Source: Takakia lepidozioides
Taxonomy: Eukaryota; Streptophyta; Takakiopsida; Takakiales; Takakiaceae
Assembly: GCA_030704615.1 (NCBI GenBank)
Contig: CM060732.1
Coordinates: forward strand, 82,423,171-82,483,170
Reading direction: 5' to 3'
Length of the DNA stretch: 60,000 nucleotides
The stretch's first letter is position 1; each line of letters opens with the position of its first letter. Made by a program: the position numbers and the translations under genes. The notes under the pieces were generated by a model that did no database searches, was not told the origin of the DNA, and saw only the letters and a list, made by a program, of their open reading frames with translations. Positions 1-11,975 of the stretch are shown in pieces.

Positions 1-126
1 TTTCTTAGTTGTGTGAGTCACAATGAGAAAGCTATTGCGGTTTCACATTTTGTACACCTAGTGGAAACAGAGTTTGGAGGGGGATAGTATGTCCAGTTGC
101 TTCGCTCATTTTTTTTGACCTGGCAG
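1..126 (+). other. intron (3' part) of the 5'-nucleotidase gene
   Basis: No recognisable exon is seen here. The stretch ends in a pyrimidine-rich run and TGGCAG, a good splice acceptor for the exon that starts at 127. Upstream exons carrying the catalytic HAD motif I lie outside the window. Confidence 0.6.
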
Positions 127-2180
127 ATCGACGCAGAAGAGTTGGAGGAGGCATACCCAGGGAAGCACGTAAGCGCAGACCACATGACAAATCTGGTTGC
201 CCTTATGGACCTTTTCTGCCTCAGTGAGGTAAACATGGTGTTTTGAGATGGTTTCAATCCATGCCTGAAAGTAAATCATTTGAGTGTTGGGTGCAATCCT
301 CTATTTTGTGAGAACAGATGCCTTTGGGACTTCTATGTAGTTTCAAAGTCCATTTCTATTCACTTATAGGCAGCAGCAGGTATGAGAGGTTTATTAGCAT
401 ATGACCTTTATTTATAACAACTGATGTCTGAGGCACTCATAGATGGCTGCCTTTTGGCAGTTTTTGAGAGATATGTACACCATGATTGATTCAGGAAAGA
501 TTTAGTTAGTACAACCTATGGTCATCAATTTGTTGTATCATGAACAGTTGTTGCATGAAGTATAAGAGTGAGCTCATCGTAACCTTTATGCCATTATGTC
601 TTGGTTGGCCGTTGTAGAGAAACCATGATCTTTCAAACACGAGCTAGGGAATGATGGGATGTTGTAGGTGTGCCTACTATCAGATATCATCCAACACTTT
701 GTAGACCAGAAGATGGACTTCAGTTCTGCATATGTTTATGAGGATGTGCAACGCTCAATTGAGCATGTTCACCGCAGCGGCAACATGCACAAACAAATTC
801 TGAGCGAACCTTCAAAATACCTTGTCAGAAATGTGGGTTTGTGATCAATTCAAACATTTCTTCATTTTTTTTTAGCTCTGAACTTGTGGTCTGTCAGTAT
901 CGAAGCTCTATGAGCTTTCCGCGGACGTTATAAACACCATTTCATTTCATTTCCTATTTGGTGCTGCTTCACTAAATTGCCATCAAATTTGTCAGGGCTA
1001 TTCAAGGCTATTTAGATGGTAGGGTTGGTCAACATCTACATAGCTTGGCATATGCGCTCATAGTTGGACATTTGTTTGGACGGATTCAGAATGATATATT
1101 CCAGATGTTAAAGATGTTGAAAGACAGAGGCAAGAGGCTTTTTATTTTGACCAACTCGCCCTTCCCTTTTGTTGATGGTGGTATGCGTTATCTCTTCCAG
1201 GTATGTTCAGGTCCCTGGTGCCACTGTCCGTAACTCTCTTTCTGTACAATGTGAGTGACGGTGGTAGATATCATCAGTGGCATATCACCTACGGTATAGC
1301 TTTGATCAATACCATCGTGCCGCCACTGCCAATAATTATCATTATGCTGGATACCAACTTAGTAGTTGTCACTTTGTCATTGTATATGATGCCAAAGCCG
1401 CGCACACCTTCTCATAGCTAATCCACCCCTTGATAAAACAGTCTCTTGCTGACATCTGTCTTCACAGCAGAAAACCATTTGAAATGTTGCACTTGTATTA
1501 GCCTTTGAATCTGGGTTGCCCCAATCTCTCAAAGATTAATAGCTATGTATGGGGGGTGGCATAGGACAATATAGAGAGCTGGAGAGATCTTTTTGATGTG
1601 GTCATTGCGTTGGCAGACAAACCCAACTTTTACACCTCACAGCGGCCGTTCAGGTTTTGTTGCCCCCCATATGCGTCTTTCATATTTCTGGTTCATGAGG
1701 CTTACACCAAGTTCTTCATACCTAGCACCTGCATGCATAGAAGCACTATTTTGAAACATATGAAAGTTACATCAATACCTTAAAGTTGGGGTTGAAATCA
1801 CTTAGGCAGTGAATTTCATCTCACCAAACTTACATATCTAAAGTATCAATTTCAAGCATCATTTGACATGCATACTGAAGACGTTTCTACACACCCACAA
1901 GATATATGTATAGACTGTAAGATCCTATTTTTCCCGGTAATTTGAAGTTGTTCACATACTTAAGGGCCCACCTGCCTTCTTTTGTGAGGTATATGTATAT
2001 TTTAAAGCCCCAGCATTGTACGCTTTTTTGTTTGTAGGAAAAAAATGGGTAGATAGGCATTGCCACTATGCAGTGAACATGGGTGATGCATCCCGTGAAG
2101 GATTAATGAGTTGGCTCATGGCACCTTATATCTGTTCTTTTCTATCTGTTTATAGTGGAGATGTAGAGATGTATCTCTGC

Positions 2181-2219
<39 letters not shown>

Positions 2220-4108
2220 GTATTAGTGACTCATAGGCTCTGGACAACCCAATGTTAGGTTCTACAATTCTGGAAAAGACGTATTGGCTTTTAGTAAAGT
2301 GGTTGAATTTCAACCTCATGGTGTGTACTACCATGGCTGCCTCAAAGAATTTGAACAGATTACCAAATGGAAGGGTTCTGAGGTGGGTTCTTGTGCCACA
2401 TTGCTATTTACATGTAATATACATTTGAGAATAAAAAACTGTTGTCCAAACTAGCTTCTTGGTTTTGCATTTGTAACAAGAGTCTATAAGCATTTGATGT
2501 ATTGGGGTTTGTGCCTCTCTCTCTCCCCCGTGGATGTTGTAAAGTTTCTTTCCTACATCCCTTTCTCTCATGGATGCTTAAACATCTCTCTCTTCTGTGT
2601 CTGCTATCTCCAATTGATCCTCTGGGGTCTCCATTCACTTTCTAGCCCTCATTTGCAAAGAAATTCACGTCCTCTGACAGCAGGGTGGTATGTGCAGGTG
2701 TTGTATTTTGGTGACCATTTGTACAGTGATTTAAGAGGTCCTGCAAAGGCTGGATGGCATACTGCAGCAATTATTCGAGAGCTTGAGGTGGGCCTTGGCT
2801 ACGCATGCTACCTGAAGCCTAGATGGACCCAATCTTGGGTCTGGCCTGTTCAAGGCAACCGTTGTTTAAATCAGATAGCCGGCTTCCCCAGCCCATTGTG
2901 TATGCATTCGTGTACTTTAATTTGCTAGTACACATACATATGTATGTGTATATATGAGGGCTGTAATAGATGCCGTTGTGTGAGGAAGGCCTCAGCTATA
3001 CAATGGTGGGTTTGATTTTTTTGGCAGAAAGAGATCTCAACACAAAACGAGCTTGAGTATCGGTTCCAGCAAGTAGGTCTGCCTACCCTTTTGGTCTCTT
3101 TGATGTCTGTACCGATCTGATTTTGAACCTTGGATCATGTATAGTTGCTCGAAAGCATGCACAATACAATACGTGTATTTCTTTTTTCCTTCATGTTCAG
3201 GCTATTTGGAAATGTACGTAACCTAAAACCCTGACTAGTGTTGGTTAGTACCCCAAATGCATCTTTTGTAGGACTTAGGAAGCATATTTGCTGACAAAGA
3301 AATCTCACAGGCAAAGTACAATAAGGTAAAGGAACTCCTTGGAAAGTTCCATGGAATGCCCAGCACAAGAAGCCTGCTAGGAGAAGAGGAAAAAACTCTG
3401 CTGATGGCGTTGAGAGCTGAACGCCATGAGGCACGGAATACAATGAAAGCACTATTCAATTCCAACTTTGGATCTACCTTCCTCACAGATACAGGGAAAG
3501 AGTCGGCTTTCGCTTTTATTGTGCAGAGATATGCAGATGTCTATACGAGCCGCCTTGAAAATTTCCAAGCGTTTTCAAGCGATGCATGGCTGTTTACTCC
3601 ATTTGATGTCAAAATTCTTCCTCACCATCTCAAGGTTAGGTTTTCTCTACTTTCACATTCAAAAGAGTAACTTGTGGTGCTTGGTTATTACATGTATGCA
3701 TGTGTACTTTAGAGTCTAATACCCTTGGGGCTAGGACACTGTAGGCTTCAAAGAAATCTTATGGGGCCACTTCAAGATGCTTATTTTTTCGTCACTTATC
3801 ATCATTCTTTCAAGTTGAAGGGTTGACCACCAAAGTCAGTAGAAAAGTGACGAAAGGTTACCAATTTATCAGATGAGCCTCCTTGCAGCTGTAATATCCA
3901 TGTATGGCGGACTGTGCAGATATGATACGAGAGTAGCCAGTGTGCCCTAGTCACCTGTATGTATGTTGGACTTGGCTGTTCAAGTATGCGGGTTGCAGAA
4001 CTAAGGGCTTGTGCACTGCAGCGATGCTAAGAATGTGGCACATTTTAATGCACTTTCTTACTATTGCTGTCAATATTGGTGCAGGTGATGCCCTTCAAGA
4101 CTAGTTAG
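127..4108 (+). CDS. HAD-superfamily (subfamily IG) 5'-nucleotidase, 3' part of a spliced gene
   Basis: Nine exons can be read with GT..AG borders: 127-228, 668-832, 1090-1200, 1565-1653, 2259-2382, 2698-2787, 3028-3072, 3272-3634 and 4085-4108. They join in one frame, about 370 residues. All junctions are phase 0 except 1653/2259, where AG|G encodes Arg. The donor at 833 is GTGGGT. Seen: HAD motif II in FILTNSPFPFVDGG (exon 3), the lysine region ADKPNFYTS (exon 4), motif IV FGDHLYSDLRG (exon 6), then GKESAFAF and the C-terminal FDVKILPHHLK-VMPFKTS. By family these enzymes (cytosolic IMP/GMP 5'-nucleotidase type, NT5DC in animals) dephosphorylate purine nucleoside monophosphates. The N-terminal part with the nucleophile Asp motif is off the window. 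No in-frame stop occurs, so this looks like a live host gene. Substrate is inferred from family only. Confidence 0.9.
2184..2217. repeat. (TC)n microsatellite in an intron
   Basis: About 17 uninterrupted TC units lie in the intron between nucleotidase exons 4 and 5, about 40 bp before the acceptor at 2258. The tract is likely length-polymorphic and extends the pyrimidine run near the splice site. Confidence 0.95.
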
Positions 4109-5002
4109 GGATGAAGAGTTCCAGGGAACCTACTGGTACTGCATGTACACATTGAAGCTGAGTTGGTGGTCTCTTACCACCTCAAATAGCTGGCCTTGGG
4201 GGTTGAGTGGATTCTGGAACAGATTGTAGTGTTTGCAGTAACGTAGGTGTACAAGTAATTTCTTAATCGGACAGAACAATTACTAGCCAACAAAATGTGG
4301 TTCAGCTCAATTTTGTTGCCAATTGTCCGCATGAGTAGGGTGATGAATTTGCTCTGCCAAAGTCAGTGTTGAAGAAAAACGCTTTTGCATTGGTTCATGA
4401 AGGGGAGTGCAGGTGTGGGTACTCAGGTTAGGGAATTTTCCAAGTGGAATTAGAAATGCCTCTCCCATTCTATGTGTTGTATTTTCAACATCGTTATCTT
4501 CTGGTCCTTGATGTTAGTGGCCCTATTGTTTTGTTCTTCAGAAATCAAATAGAGTTTTAGCCTCGTTCAGCCTAAAGTGAAAGAATCACAGGGTGGGGGG
4601 GAAGGGAAAGAACACTCTTTGTGCACTAGAATTTATATGCCATGTGACCTTCCTACAAAATATTTATCGACAAGTGCACCAGGGGTGCATTGCTAACTTC
4701 AACTATAAGCTCTGAAACTGCCAACAACATGCTATGCTAGCTAGTGACATACTAAGTATGCATTTTCATGCTCGGTGGGATTGATGGAAGGTGTTTGTTT
4801 GAGCCTGGGTGAAATATTTGCATTTGGGAACGAGACAGAAAGTTCATGGAATACTCTATCGAACTTGTATTGTAGTCTGTCCCATTCATGACTCACAAAA
4901 CCGGTGCGCACCGTCCCAATGTGTGCGGTGACGAGATTGCTGCAGATTGTGACGGTGGGGCAACTTGCCATCTGTTGAAAGAGCCATTCCCTGACAGTGC
5001 TG
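4109..5002. other. 3' flank of the 5'-nucleotidase gene, no gene seen
   Basis: Mixed-composition DNA after the nucleotidase stop codon. It should contain the 3' UTR. I see no convincing ORF or repeat here. Confidence 0.5.
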
Positions 5003-5659
5003 GTCCAAACCAGTGTTGGACTGGTATCGTATTTTCAACACACCAGGCTGGTATTGGTATATAGGCCTCTAGCCAATTGTGATACCAGGGAGGTACTGGT
5101 ATTGGCAAAAATCTGAGGTTTGGATACCATTGTGGTATCAATAATACATGATTGGTGTGGTGTTTTACGGGTATCAATAGCAATAGTATTTAGAAACTAA
5201 TACTATAGTATTATCAATACTGGTCTGGTATCAAACAAATTCACGATATGGTAATATGGAAAGGCCCACTTCTCATATAAATGTGTACAAAACATGCTTC
5301 TCATTGAATTTGAGGCTCCATGGTACAATCACATATCACACCCCAAGACCTGATTTCTATTTTGCTTATTGAAAGCTGCATCCATATCGTGCATAGTGCA
5401 TATTGCGCCCTCGATATTGATACCTAGGTTTTTTCACAAAAATGGATTTGGTACTGGTATCAAGTACCAGATTTTCAACCACCTACCAGACTGGTAGGGT
5501 ATCGTCCACAATATTAGGAAGCAGATATCAGGCCAATATGGGTATATGCTAGGTAGTGGCCTGAGGTGATACCAGACTGGTCTGGTACTTCATACCAATA
5601 TACATACCAGTATTGATACCAGTTTCCTATTGGTATACCAGTCCAACACTGGTCCAAAC
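5003..5659. mobile_element. non-autonomous hAT-like element (641 bp) with 8-bp target duplication
   Basis: The ends are a perfect 17-bp terminal inverted repeat: CAGTGTTGGACTGGTAT at 5011-5027 and its complement at 5635-5651. The element is flanked by an identical 8-bp direct repeat GTCCAAAC (5003-5010 and 5652-5659). A CAGTG terminus and an 8-bp duplication are hAT-superfamily hallmarks. The interior has no transposase ORF. It is packed with GGTAC/GGTATC/ATACCAG words in both orientations, resembling subterminal transposase-binding repeats. It is therefore a deletion derivative moved in trans. Confidence 0.88.
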
Positions 5660-5990
5660 CATGAAATGACAAGCGTCCGTCCTTATGCAAGCGTATGAAG
5701 AAAGTGAGGAAGTCCCTCCGCGACACAACGACTGATTTTTGCACATAAATGGTACAGTTAGACAAAACTTGATTAGAAGAAAGTAAAGTTGAAGTTTGTC
5801 TGACGCTCAGCAGATTTACAGCGGATTTACAAAGCTACCGTACTAACCTAGCCGCGCCTAACGATAAAAATGGAATATTATTAGGCAGATTCGTTTTTAT
5901 TATTTAGACGCCTCACCTAGGTAATTTCCAAACATTAGGCATGTATTATAGTCGACCCTAGACAATAATGAACAATTATTTTTGACCTCC
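5660..5990. other. intergenic, no gene seen
   Basis: AT-rich unique-looking sequence between the hAT-like element and a small inverted repeat. No supported coding region. Confidence 0.5.
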
Positions 5991-6074
5991 CTCAAAACTA
6001 TTGTTGAGGTAATTTTCTTGTAAAGAAACATAATGGTCTTGAAAATAGATATTACCTCAACAATAGTTTTTGAG
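5991..6074. repeat. imperfect inverted repeat / hairpin
   Basis: The arm at 5991-6013 is matched by the reverse complement of 6051-6074, with one extra A in the second arm. The spacer is 37 bp. It may be a MITE remnant or fold-back. No target duplication was identified. Confidence 0.75.
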
Positions 6075-6557
6075 AGAGCTCACAATTTTCGAGCAATTAG
6101 GCACTTCTCAGGATTTTTTTCCAATTTTTAGGCACATTTTCCAAAAACCTTCTAAATTTATTCAGGCACTTGATTTTGAATTAATTATTGCCTAATAAGC
6201 TAGGTCAGTACGGTATTGCTCAATGAATGACCCCAGCCTGTAAATCGTAGTGCCTACATTTGAGGGTTTCCTGCAGTTATGCAACAATCGCCTGTAGAAT
6301 AGCTGTAATTACCTCTCACTTCCGTCCAAAGGATTAGTTAAGTGCGTCAGTGGTAAAGACGTAAAGAGCGTGCTGTTGTCTGAATGTTGACAGACTGCTA
6401 CTTTCAGTCTATAGGCCTATTTGGCCAGCACACACTAGCAGACTAGCACCTTCATGCGTTTCCATCAAACAAATACTGCCCAACCCACTCAAGGAGATGT
6501 TTGATAACACACGAGACCTCAGATGATGTCTCATACGATGTTCACAACCAGAGAAAC
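6075..6557. other. intergenic, no gene seen
   Basis: AT-rich sequence up to the outer edge of the chromovirus LTR. Nothing recognised. Confidence 0.45.
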
Positions 6558-7062
6558 TACAACAACCCTGGGTTTTGACAGGAATCACTTTGAACAATCC
6601 TTTTACAGTTCAGGTCTTGATGGAACCATGATCACAAGATCTCCACAGTCCTTTTGTAAAAAAAGTGAACCATAGTCCCTGTCCTACAAAAGCCAGTGAC
6701 TATTTCTAGATTAACCAACTCTAATATGCACAGCATCGGTTATCACATCCGGTCCACCCAGCCACCACGCCGTGCCTATCTCCTGCATCAGTTCTATCAT
6801 ATCATAGTGTCCTCCAGGCCACCGTCCTCAATCCTCTTCTCCTCTCTTCGTGTCTGCCAGAACCGCCGCTCTTTCTTCGTGTACAGGTGACCTTCACCAC
6901 CTATTGACCTCTTTGGCAGGTGATCAGTACTCAAAGTTGGTAGTTGTCTCTCCAAACCTTCACGTGACACTGCTCCAGCTTTCCCCCACCTGTCATTCAC
7001 ACCACCCCATGGCCTTTTCCACCCAGAAGTCATTCAGAGTTGTTATCTAGAGGGCCATAACA
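6558..7062 (-). repeat. 3' LTR of the minus-oriented chromovirus (505 bp)
   Basis: Bases 6558-6673 match 11318-11437 at the other end of the element. On the minus strand the LTR begins TGTTATGGCC directly after a polypurine tract and ends GTTGTTGTA, so the terminal dinucleotides are TG..TA rather than TG..CA. A piece of the same LTR recurs at 12829-12893, with an inverted piece at 12801-12827. Confidence 0.85.
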
Positions 7063-7076
7063 AACTCCCCCACTAA
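7063..7076 (-). other. polypurine tract of the chromovirus
   Basis: On the minus strand AGTGGGGGAGTT lies immediately before the LTR start TGTTATGG. This is the expected place and composition for the plus-strand primer. Confidence 0.8.
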
Positions 7077-7118
7077 AGATTCATCATTGTCCGCAATGAT
7101 AGTGAAATGGGGAAAATC

Positions 7119-10100
7119 CAATTGCAGGTCACTCTCTTTTTCCCACGTAGCTTCAGATTCTGGATAGTGATACCACTTGACAAAATGTTCACGATATGAA
7201 CGATTTTGAAGGTGTTTCATTCTTGTCTCCAGAATAGATTCAAGTTCAGCTAATCACTGAACTTCATTCATAACTTTGGGTAGTTCGAGTAGAATATGAC
7301 TGGGGTCTGCCACATATTTCCTTAGGAGGCTGACATGAAAGACGTCATGGATTTTCCAAGTAGCTGGCAGATCTAGCTGGTATGCCACAGATCCATAACA
7401 CTGTAAGATCACAAAAGGTCCACAAAATTTTGGGGACAGCTTAGGACACTTGCCCAATTTCAATTGGCTTGAACTTCGTGTCCCTGTCACAAATGATCTC
7501 ACAAGGTATCCCGTGGATCCGAAAGATTTCTTTCATGAACAGTGAAGCCATCTCAGGGGCAGTGACTGTCATTTTTGTGGGAATCAAGTGTGTTGTTTTA
7601 GACAATCTATCAGCAACCACCATGATGCTATTATGTCCATTTCTGGTCCGTGGCAGTGCCACTATAAAATCCATACTTATCGATTCCCAGTTTCCACCGG
7701 GAACACTTAGTGGTTGTAATAATCCAGGAGGACGTATCCTTTCTGATTTTGAGACTTGACATGGGAAGCATCTATCCACATACTCTTTGATCTGTCTCTT
7801 CATTCCTGGCCAGAAATATTGTTTTCTAACGGCCACATAGGTTCTTTGAAAGCCCGGATGTCCAGCTATTGGAATATTATGACAGTCATAAATGATACGC
7901 AATCACAAATCCTGTAAAGAAGGAATGCACATACGCATGTGATAATATAATATCCCATCATGCAACAAGTATGGTCAGTACTTGTCAATCTCAATAGAGG
8001 TCCGACGGTCATGCAAGAGGCTTTCATATGGTGCTTTTGAAAAACACATCATCAACATAATGATTCTTCACATCATCAATCATAGAGCTTTTCACAAGCG
8101 ACACAGCATTGACCATCGGCCGTCTAGAGAGTGCATCTGCCAGTACATTCTCTTTTCCCTTCACATACCGCAGATCATAATGAAACTGCTGAAGGAATTC
8201 AACCCATCGAATCTGACGACGACTCAAATTGGGTTGTGTACTGAGATATTTTAAACTCTCATGATCCGTTTCAATTGTAAAGTCCACAAGAAGCAAGTAG
8301 TGCCTCCATATCTTCAGTGCGTGAATCATAGCCAAAAGTTCTTTTTCATGAACATGATAATTCTGTTCAGCTGGACTAAGCTTTCTGGACTCATAGGCAA
8401 TGACCTGACCACTTTGCATCAATACTGCTCCAATAGCGAGGTCACTTGCATCAATACTGCTCCAATAGCGAGGTCACTTGCATCAATGCAAAGCACTATC
8501 TCATTCTTGGTAGGATCAATTAGCTTCAAGATTGGAGCATGAGTCAATGCAAACTTTAGCTTGTCAAAGCTAATATCACAATCTGGAGTCCAAGCTTTAT
8601 TTCAATATTTAGAAGTAGAGTTCTTTAGTAGATCAGTCATCGGGGCTGCAATGCGAGAGAATGATTTGACAAACTTTTGCAGAAAGCTAGCACACCCAAC
8701 AAAGCTTCTGACTTCTGTTTTATCTTTGGGTTTGGGCCATTCGACCACAGCCTGAATCTTCTTTGAATCAATGGACACTCCATCCTTTGAGATATGAAAT
8801 CCCAAATAGTCCATATGCTACAAAGAACTCACATTACTCTTCTTTGCAAACAGATGATTCTGCCTTAAGATATCCAAGACCATTCTCAAATGTTGTTCAT
8901 GTTCTTCTTCTGTTTTAGAAAATATCAGGATGTCATCCATGAATACAAGAACCATCTTGCCAAGGTATTTTCGAAACAGAGAGTTCATCAAGTGCATGAA
9001 CGTAGCCGGAGCATTGGTAAGTCCAAATGGCATCACCGTATATTCATAATGGCCAAAGCGTGATCGGAATCCAGTCTTAGGAATATTTGCATCTTTAATT
9101 CATATCTGGTGGTAACCTGATCGCAGATCAAGTTTGGAAAAGACCTTACTCGCATATAGGTGATCAAAGATATCATCAATGCGTGGAAGTGGATATTTAT
9201 TCTTGATTGTCATTTTGTTCATCCACCTATAGTCCACACATAGTCTTAACCCACCATCTTTTTTCTTTCTGAACATGACTGGAGCGCCCCAAGGGGATTT
9301 GCTAGCCCGAATATACCCCTTCTCAAGTAAGTCACTCAATTGTTTTTCAAGTTCTTCAGTTTTTGCAATTGAGTGCCGATAGGGTGCTCGCACAAATGGT
9401 ATTGAATCAGCCACCAACTCGATGGCATGATCAATATCACGTACAGGAGGCATTAATCCAGGAATTTCCTCGGGAAACATATCCCGATAATCATTCAGAA
9501 TTGCTTTTGTTCTGACATGTACTCCTGCACTTTTAGTACCTGATCCAGACAGACTTTCATGCACATTCAGGGCAAAAATCTGACCATTTCCCTTACGCGC
9601 ACACTTTTTCATCTGAACAGCAGACATCAGAGGAACATTGGGGAGGGCTCGAGTACCTTTTAATTCAAAGGTTTTGCCAGAGGGTAAGGTACCGCTCACC
9701 AACCCACGCTTGCAAGCCACCACCGCATCCACAATGTCAAGCCATTGCATCCCCAGAATGCAGTCGTAGCAAGCGCCGTTCCAGATTTCAAAATTTGCAT
9801 TCGTGTGCACCTCTTGCATGACAACTGGCACAGCTGAAAGATGTTGTTGTGTGGTCTCCACCCCACCATTTGGTAGCATAATCTGAGATGGCTGCACCTC
9901 CTCCTGAGATAATCCCAACTTGTCTGCAAAGGACTTTGATAGCATGTTGTGGGTGCTGCCAGTGTCAATCAACAACATTGTTGGTTTCCCCGCCACCTGT
10001 CCCTGAACTCGAATAACATTGAGGTTGTAGGCCACTCCACCATCGACAACTGTAGCTGACACTCTCATATTGGGACCCTTTCCAGTGGCCGATCCTAAAC

Positions 10101-10169
10101 AATTTCCGAGGTCTGTAATGGTTACGGGCTCCACCGGTTCTTCCACTACCAAGGCTGCAGTCTGTCGGA
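7119..10169 (-). pseudogene. chromovirus pol (protease-RT-RNase H-integrase-chromodomain), broken
   Basis: Read on the minus strand. Protease has [12 protein letters not shown] (near 9980). RT has [12 protein letters not shown] and FMDDILIF (near 8940), and the HQI stop IKD at about 9099 looks like CGA to TGA. RNase H has the TDHESLKYL block, and a 32-bp tandem duplication (8414-8477) shifts frame at its start. Integrase has the zinc-binding HPGFQ...RCFPCQ region and core MDFIVALP...CDRDTKF. It then jumps at about 7470 straight to the C-terminal region, so the third catalytic acidic residue is deleted. The chromodomain (7250-7119; YREHFVKWYHYPESEATW) follows an in-frame stop. Chromodomains direct integration to marked chromatin. 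This copy cannot encode active enzymes. Confidence 0.9.
8414..8477. repeat. 32-bp tandem duplication in RNase H
   Basis: Two perfect or near-perfect copies of TTGCATCAATACTGCTCCAA plus 12 further bases lie back to back. Thirty-two is not a multiple of three, so the duplication breaks the reading frame of the chromovirus RNase H. Confidence 0.9.
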
Positions 10170-11123
10170 ATTGCCGTTCAAGACAATTTGCTGACCGATG
10201 GCCGGGCTTATGACAATTGAAACAGAGCCCCTTCCTAAGATGTTCTTCTTGTTCCCTGGGACTTAGGCGCGGTGGATTTCCAACAGTTGGTTTCTGTCGT
10301 CCCTGATTGTCTTTGTTCTTGTAGGGTTTGAACCTCTTCCAATTTCCCTTCCTTGATGGGGTGATCTTGGGAGAAAATGTCATCGTCTTCTCATTTTCCC
10401 CTGCACGAGCCGAGTATGCCACTCATTGTGCCTTGATTTCACATTCAAAATTGCAAGCCAATCTATAGGCTTCAACCTCAGTGCGGGGATTGTGGGCTTT
10501 GACCTTATATTTCAAAGAGTCATTTAGGCCATCCACAAAAAAATCCACCCTGTCATCTTCACTGAGAGTTGGAAAATAGCTCGCATGCATTTCGAATTTG
10601 GTCTTGAACTCAACCACATTAGAACTTTCATGTTTCAGGGTGAAGAGTTCAACCTTCATCTTATGAGCGTAATCTCCAGGGAGATAGTGGGCCAGAAACA
10701 CTGATCGAAACTTCTCCCAAGTATCAATTGGGGGTTTGCCATGTTCACGGAGTTCTTTTTTCTGACGAGACCACCACAATTTTGCTGCATCCCGAAGTTG
10801 TAGGGTTGCCGTTCTAATTTTTGCTTCTTCAGGGTAATCCTCTTCAAATAATCCTCAAGTGTTTCTAGGAACGACAAAATCTCTTCAGGCTTGACAGAAG
10901 TCTTACCCACAAATTCCAACAGCTTCACCATTCGTTTGATCTCGCGAGTTACATCTTTGTTTCTCTTAGCTCTGAACTCCAAGGAGCTAGCGTCAGATTG
11001 TGATTCGGCCTGGCTTCGCAATTCGTCATGTGAAGTCCCTATGGTTCTTTTCGCACTCGATTTCTCTTTTGCAGATTGAAGTTTCTGGACTTCAGATCGA
11101 ATGAGTGAACCTAGGGCTTCCAT
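10170..11123 (-). pseudogene. chromovirus gag, broken
   Basis: The minus-strand reading starts near 11123 (MEALGSLIRSEVQKL) and continues through a retrotransposon gag core (KKELREHGKPPIDTWEKFRS ... VVEFKTKFEMHASYFPTL). It ends in a CCHC zinc knuckle [14 protein letters not shown] near 10200. A frameshift lies near 10800 and an in-frame TGA at 10423-10425. Gag would form the particle and package element RNA. The frame runs into protease without a stop, so gag and pol were one ORF in this family. Confidence 0.88.
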
Positions 11124-11302
11124 CTGTGCATTAGAGAAAAGCTCACCCTAGCGATCTTCCTTATGCCGAGAGCTATGAGCATCTGAAGGTTCCATCTCTT
11201 CTGAGTTATCGTACGAGCTGTGCCGCACGTTACTCTCCGATCCTGGCAACGAGAGCTTGCTCATAAATCCAAACGTTCCTTTTTCTGCCCTTATCGTACA
11301 CA

Positions 11303-11315
11303 GGCTCTGATACCA
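11303..11315 (-). other. primer-binding site, initiator-tRNA-Met type
   Basis: The minus strand reads TGGTATCAGAGCC, the classical match to the 3' end of plant initiator tRNA-Met, two bases inside the 5' LTR edge. Confidence 0.92.
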
Positions 11316-11317
11316 CT

Positions 11318-11437
11318 TACAACAACCCTGGGTTTTGACAGGAATCACTCTGAACAATCCTTTTACAATTCAGGTCTTGATGGAACCATAATCACAAGAT
11401 CTACACAGTCCTTTTGTAAAAAAAGTGAACCATAGTC
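11318..11437 (-). repeat. truncated 5' LTR of the chromovirus
   Basis: About 120 bp match the outer end of the LTR at 6558-6673 with few differences. Similarity stops at about 11437 and PPR coding sequence follows without a gap. Confidence 0.85.
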
Positions 11438-11975
11438 TTCCCTGGGTCGAGATCATGGCCTCACTCGTATAGTGGAGCACTTTGGCTGCATGGTGGACCT
11501 TCTTGGCCGTGCGGGGCAATTGGATGAGGCTGAGGACTTCATTAATGAAATGCCAGTCCAAGCAAATGTGGTGGTGTGGAAAGCCTTGCTTGGTGCCTGC
11601 AAAATGCATGGCAATGTGGAGGATCGACAGGATGCTACTACTTATGTGATGCTATCAAACATCTATGCTGCAGCTGGCAGGTGGGATGATACTGCAAAGG
11701 TGATAAGAATGATGAAGGTCAGAGGTGTTAGAAAGTAGCCAGGTCGCTGCTGCATTGAGGTTGGCAACAGGGTGCACACCTTTGTCGTAGATGACAAGTT
11801 GCATCCCAGAATTAAGGAAATCCATGCTGAGCTGAGAAGATTGTCTGGGCAGATGGAGGAGGCAGGGTATGTGCCTGACACGCGCTTTGTCTTGCATGAT
11901 GTGGGGGAGGAGGAAAATGAATTTTCTCTTTGCCACCACAGTGAGAAGCTGGCCATTGGTTTTGGGCTATGGTAG
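11436..11975 (+). pseudogene. PPR protein C-terminal fragment (E/E+ and partial DYW domain), plus strand
   Basis: One frame reads LGRDHGLTRIVEHFGCMVDL, then LLGRAGQLDEAEDFINEMP, VVWKALLGACK and YVMLSNIYAAAGRWDD. These are the E and E+ motifs that follow PPR arrays. A TAG at 11736-11738 replaces the usual residue in VRK-x-PG. The frame continues with the start of the DYW cytidine-deaminase domain, GYVPDTRFVLHDV and the zinc-ligand/catalytic HSEKLAIGFG, and stops at TAG after FGLW. The CxxC and terminal DYW are missing. The piece is exactly what should follow the minus-strand array ending near 12900, so an inversion separated the two. DYW proteins edit C to U in organellar RNA. This fragment is dead. 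Confidence 0.88.

Larger units (their letters stand above)
6558..11437 (-). mobile_element. Ty3/gypsy chromovirus, degenerate, minus-oriented, 5' LTR truncated
   Basis: In element orientation it runs: partial 5' LTR (11437-11318), tRNA primer site (11315-11303), gag, protease, RT, RNase H, integrase, chromodomain, polypurine tract, 3' LTR (7062-6558). Coding capacity is broken by several stops, many of the form TGA or TAG where Arg or Gln is expected, plus frameshifts and an integrase deletion. The right LTR loses similarity at 11437, where PPR coding sequence starts abruptly. The element was therefore cut by a later rearrangement. Confidence 0.9.

Noticed and set aside
1045-1421. Long readings extending past nucleotidase exon 3 on both sides
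   Set aside because: Only 1090-1200 matches the family. The rest is intron read-through.
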